45,813 bases of DNA from Spirulina subsalsa FACHB-351 (GTDB taxonomy: Bacteria > Cyanobacteriota > Cyanobacteriia > Cyanobacteriales > Spirulinaceae). Location: NCBI RefSeq assembly GCF_026130165.1, contig NZ_JAIHOM010000033.1, positions 1 through 45,813 on the forward strand. The letters are read 5' to 3'. The notes beneath the pieces are model-generated. The model was not told the origin of the DNA and did not search any database. It saw only the letters and a program-made list of their open reading frames with translations. Positions 44,345 to 45,813 of the stretch are shown piece after piece (position 1 is the stretch's first letter; each line of letters begins with the position of its first letter). The position numbers were made by a program, and so were the translations under genes.

Positions 44345-45433
44345 GTGAACCGAAATCTAAACCGATCTGCCTATGCCTTACTGGGCTTAACTCCTTTTCT
44401 CTGGACTCTCGGAGAATTACCCAGTTGGGGAACCACTCAACCCGAAACCCCCCTATCCTTACCGGATTTTCCCAGCTTACCATCAGAGAATCCCCTACCT
44501 ACGGCTTCCGTCACCCTCCCCACCCCCGTAGCCCAGTGGATTAAAACTGATGTAGATATTCCTCCTTCCGCCCTCGAAGTAGAGTCTCGCGATGCCCTCC
44601 CCCCCTCAGTGGCACAACTCCCCGAAACGTTGCCCCCGGAAAACTTGCCCCCAAATCTCTTAGAGAAAAAAGCGGAAACCGGACTAGAATTAGACTCCCC
44701 CACACTGGATGAAACCCTCCCCACAGCGCCCGAGGTTGCCGAGAAAATCCAGAAAACCATCAGCCTCTCTCACCCCCTTGAGGAGTCCTTAGACGAGTTG
44801 GAAACTGAAGCCACCGTAGAAGAGGTGCAGACCGATTTTGAACCCCTAGATGAGCTAGAAACGGTCACTGAGCTAACCGATTCTAATGGGGTGCATACCT
44901 CCGCCGCCCTCTTGCAACCGACCACCCCGGAACAGGTGAGAACACCCTCCCCGGCGGACTCATCTCCTGAATCTCAAGAAATCGCCCAACGGATGATTCT
45001 CCCGGGTCGGGGTGTCAATACGACTTGGAACTATGTCGCTGGGGGGGTTAACGTTGGACTGGGAGGAGGCACAGACTTAGGGACTTCTTCCTTTGCGGTT
45101 TACAGTAAAATTGCTTTACCCGGTACTCTTTCTGTCCGTCCGGGGGTGTTATTAGGGGATAGTGCCACGTTGTTACTCCCTGTCACCTATGATCTGCGCA
45201 TTCCTTCCCCGGATCCCTTTCTCCCTTCCACCATTTTTCCCTATTTCGGCGGTGGGTTAGCCTATACCACTCGCAACGCGGAGGGGAATAGTATTGGACC
45301 GTTGCTCTCTGGGGGGGTTGATGTCCGACTGACGGATAAGCTAGTGGTCAATGGGGGGATCAATGTGGGGTATTTGGAAAAACAAGTTCAAGTGGGTTTA
45401 ATCCTAGGAATTGGTTATATTTTCCTAGATTAA
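44345..45433 (+). CDS. Predicted outer-membrane beta-barrel protein with disordered acidic N-terminal region
   Basis: 362 residues from GTG 44345; the purine-rich GAGGAG (44334-44339) is five bases upstream, which favours this over the GTG at 44339, which overlaps it. Residues about 7-24 resemble a signal sequence (AYALLGLTPFLWTLGELPS). Residues about 30-210 are Pro/Glu-rich and low in complexity (LEVESRDALPPSVAQLP; ESLDELETEATVEEVQ). From about 218 amphipathic beta strands with Gly turns appear (GVNVGLGGGTDLGTSSFAVYSKI, YFGGGLAYTTRNAEGNSIG, VQVGLILGIGYIFLD) ending in an aromatic/acidic C terminus, as in small porin-like barrels. Function unknown. Confidence 0.75.
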   Translation: MNRNLNRSAYALLGLTPFLWTLGELPSWGTTQPETPLSLPDFPSLPSENPLPTASVTLPTPVAQWIKTDVDIPPSALEVESRDALPPSVAQLPETLPPENLPPNLLEKKAETGLELDSPTLDETLPTAPEVAEKIQKTISLSHPLEESLDELETEATVEEVQTDFEPLDELETVTELTDSNGVHTSAALLQPTTPEQVRTPSPADSSPESQEIAQRMILPGRGVNTTWNYVAGGVNVGLGGGTDLGTSSFAVYSKIALPGTLSVRPGVLLGDSATLLLPVTYDLRIPSPDPFLPSTIFPYFGGGLAYTTRNAEGNSIGPLLSGGVDVRLTDKLVVNGGINVGYLEKQVQVGLILGIGYIFLD

Positions 45434-45443
45434 GTCGGGTCAA

Positions 45444-45477
45444 GAACCCCCACCTGTTTCAAGGTGGGGTTGACAAC
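45444..45477 (+). terminator. Hairpin after the beta-barrel gene
   Basis: AACCCCCACCT pairs with AGGTGGGGTT (about 45446-45471), followed by GACAAC, without a strong T-run. It closely resembles IS200/IS605 right-end terminal hairpins (AGAATCCCC...GGGGATGTCAA at the left window edge), so it may be an old element end serving as a terminator. Confidence 0.5.
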
Positions 45478-45517
45478 TATTGCTTAAACCGTTGATGTAG
45501 CAAGATTCCGATGAAAA

Positions 45518-45590
45518 TGGAGAATAGGGAACTCGAATCCCTGACCTCTGCGGTGCGATCGCAGCGCTCTACCAACTGAGCTAATTCCCC
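45518..45590 (-). tRNA. tRNA-Ala, anticodon CGC
   Basis: 73 nt. Acceptor stem GGGGAAT/ATTCTCC with the G3:U70 wobble pair that is the main alanine identity element, discriminator A73, D stem GCTC/GAGC, anticodon stem CTGCG/CGCAG with loop ATCGCAC, T stem AGGGA/TCCCT with loop TTCGAGT. Anticodon CGC (reads GCG). CCA is not encoded. The anticodon arm includes the HIP1 octamer GCGATCGC. Confidence 0.95.
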
Positions 45591-45634
45591 TTACAAATCC
45601 CTATTATAGCACCAGCTAGGGGGTTGGGTTAACT

Positions 45635-45698
45635 TGACCGAAAATAATGGGATACAAGCCCCGTCCTTCAGGACGGCTTTTTATTACCCATTTTTCAA
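45635..45698 (-). repeat. 64-bp IS200/IS605-type hairpin element, copy 2
   Basis: The exact reverse complement of 18519-18582. It lies 46 bp upstream of the tnpB start, so it is probably the left end of that element. Confidence 0.8.
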
Positions 45699-45744
45699 TT
45701 CCATGTTATTATAATATTTGATATCCATTAACTCAGTATCATCC

Positions 45745-45813
45745 GTGTTTGTCTACGAGTTTAAGGTCTACCCTAAACCACAACAAATAACCGCCATTAA
45801 TGAAGCAATTAGG
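45745..45813 (+). CDS. tnpB: TnpB (IS200/IS605 family RNA-guided nuclease), N-terminal fragment
   Basis: The first 23 codons, starting GTG 45745: VYEFKVYPKPQQITAINEAIR, the N terminus typical of cyanobacterial TnpB. The gene runs off the window edge. An extended TATAAT box lies at 45710-45715. The upstream ATG at 45703 meets a stop codon after three codons. TnpB is an OrfB-type nuclease guided by an RNA from the right end of the element. Whether a tnpA lies nearby cannot be seen. Confidence 0.8.
   Translation, partial: MFVYEFKVYPKPQQITAINEAIR

Overview
The window is chromosomal DNA from a cyanobacterium. The evidence is the frequent HIP1 octamer GCGATCGC in coding and non-coding DNA, cyanobacterial gene families (cyanoexosortase A and its partner protein, DUF1517, Uma2-type DUF820), several very large PAS/GGDEF sensory proteins, and heptanucleotide-type intergenic repeats. 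Species cannot be read from the sequence. All function calls come from reading motifs by eye; no search was run.

Layout. 1-212 looks like the right end of an IS200/IS605 (TnpB-type) element lying just upstream of nadC (282-1145). A degenerate PAS-GGDEF protein follows. Next is an exopolysaccharide / protein-sorting operon (2675-6771): sugar aminotransferase, cyanoexosortase A, its partner protein and a polysaccharide export lipid-side protein. 6.9-12.7 kb carries a small conserved protein, a Trm1-type tRNA methyltransferase translationally coupled to a sensor kinase, an array of seven 68-bp tandem repeats, and aspS. 13.0-14.5 kb has ureA and ureB, with no ureC, and a short CorA-like protein. 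14.9-23.0 kb holds a CBS-PAS5-GAF-GGDEF cyclase, a histidine phosphatase, a family-10-like glycosyl hydrolase, a Uma2 nuclease, a DUF1517 membrane protein and a NUDIX hydrolase. 23.05-25.3 kb is a small accessory segment: a TIR-bounded repeat element, a sulfotransferase and a fucosyltransferase-like protein. A Ser/Thr kinase, an O-methyltransferase and an OFA-type MFS transporter follow.

The most unusual part is 29.8-41.1 kb. Seven genes lie head to tail on the minus strand: a stand-alone NRPS-like enzyme (adenylation domain interrupted by a methyltransferase, carrier domain, thioester reductase, no condensation domain), a membrane hybrid histidine kinase with two receivers, a single-domain response regulator, a stand-alone DHp-like protein without an ATPase domain, a DHp-REC-SpoIIE phosphatase, a GHKL anti-sigma-type protein and a STAS antagonist. 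This reads as a phosphorelay feeding a partner-switching module, possibly co-transcribed with a small-molecule synthase. I have not seen this combination described, but I cannot search.

The right end has a PAS-GGDEF-EAL-GGDEF protein, a predicted outer-membrane beta-barrel protein, tRNA-Ala(CGC) with a HIP1 site in its anticodon arm, and the first 23 codons of a tnpB gene. A 64-bp hairpin sequence upstream of that tnpB is repeated exactly, in inverted orientation, at 18519-18582.
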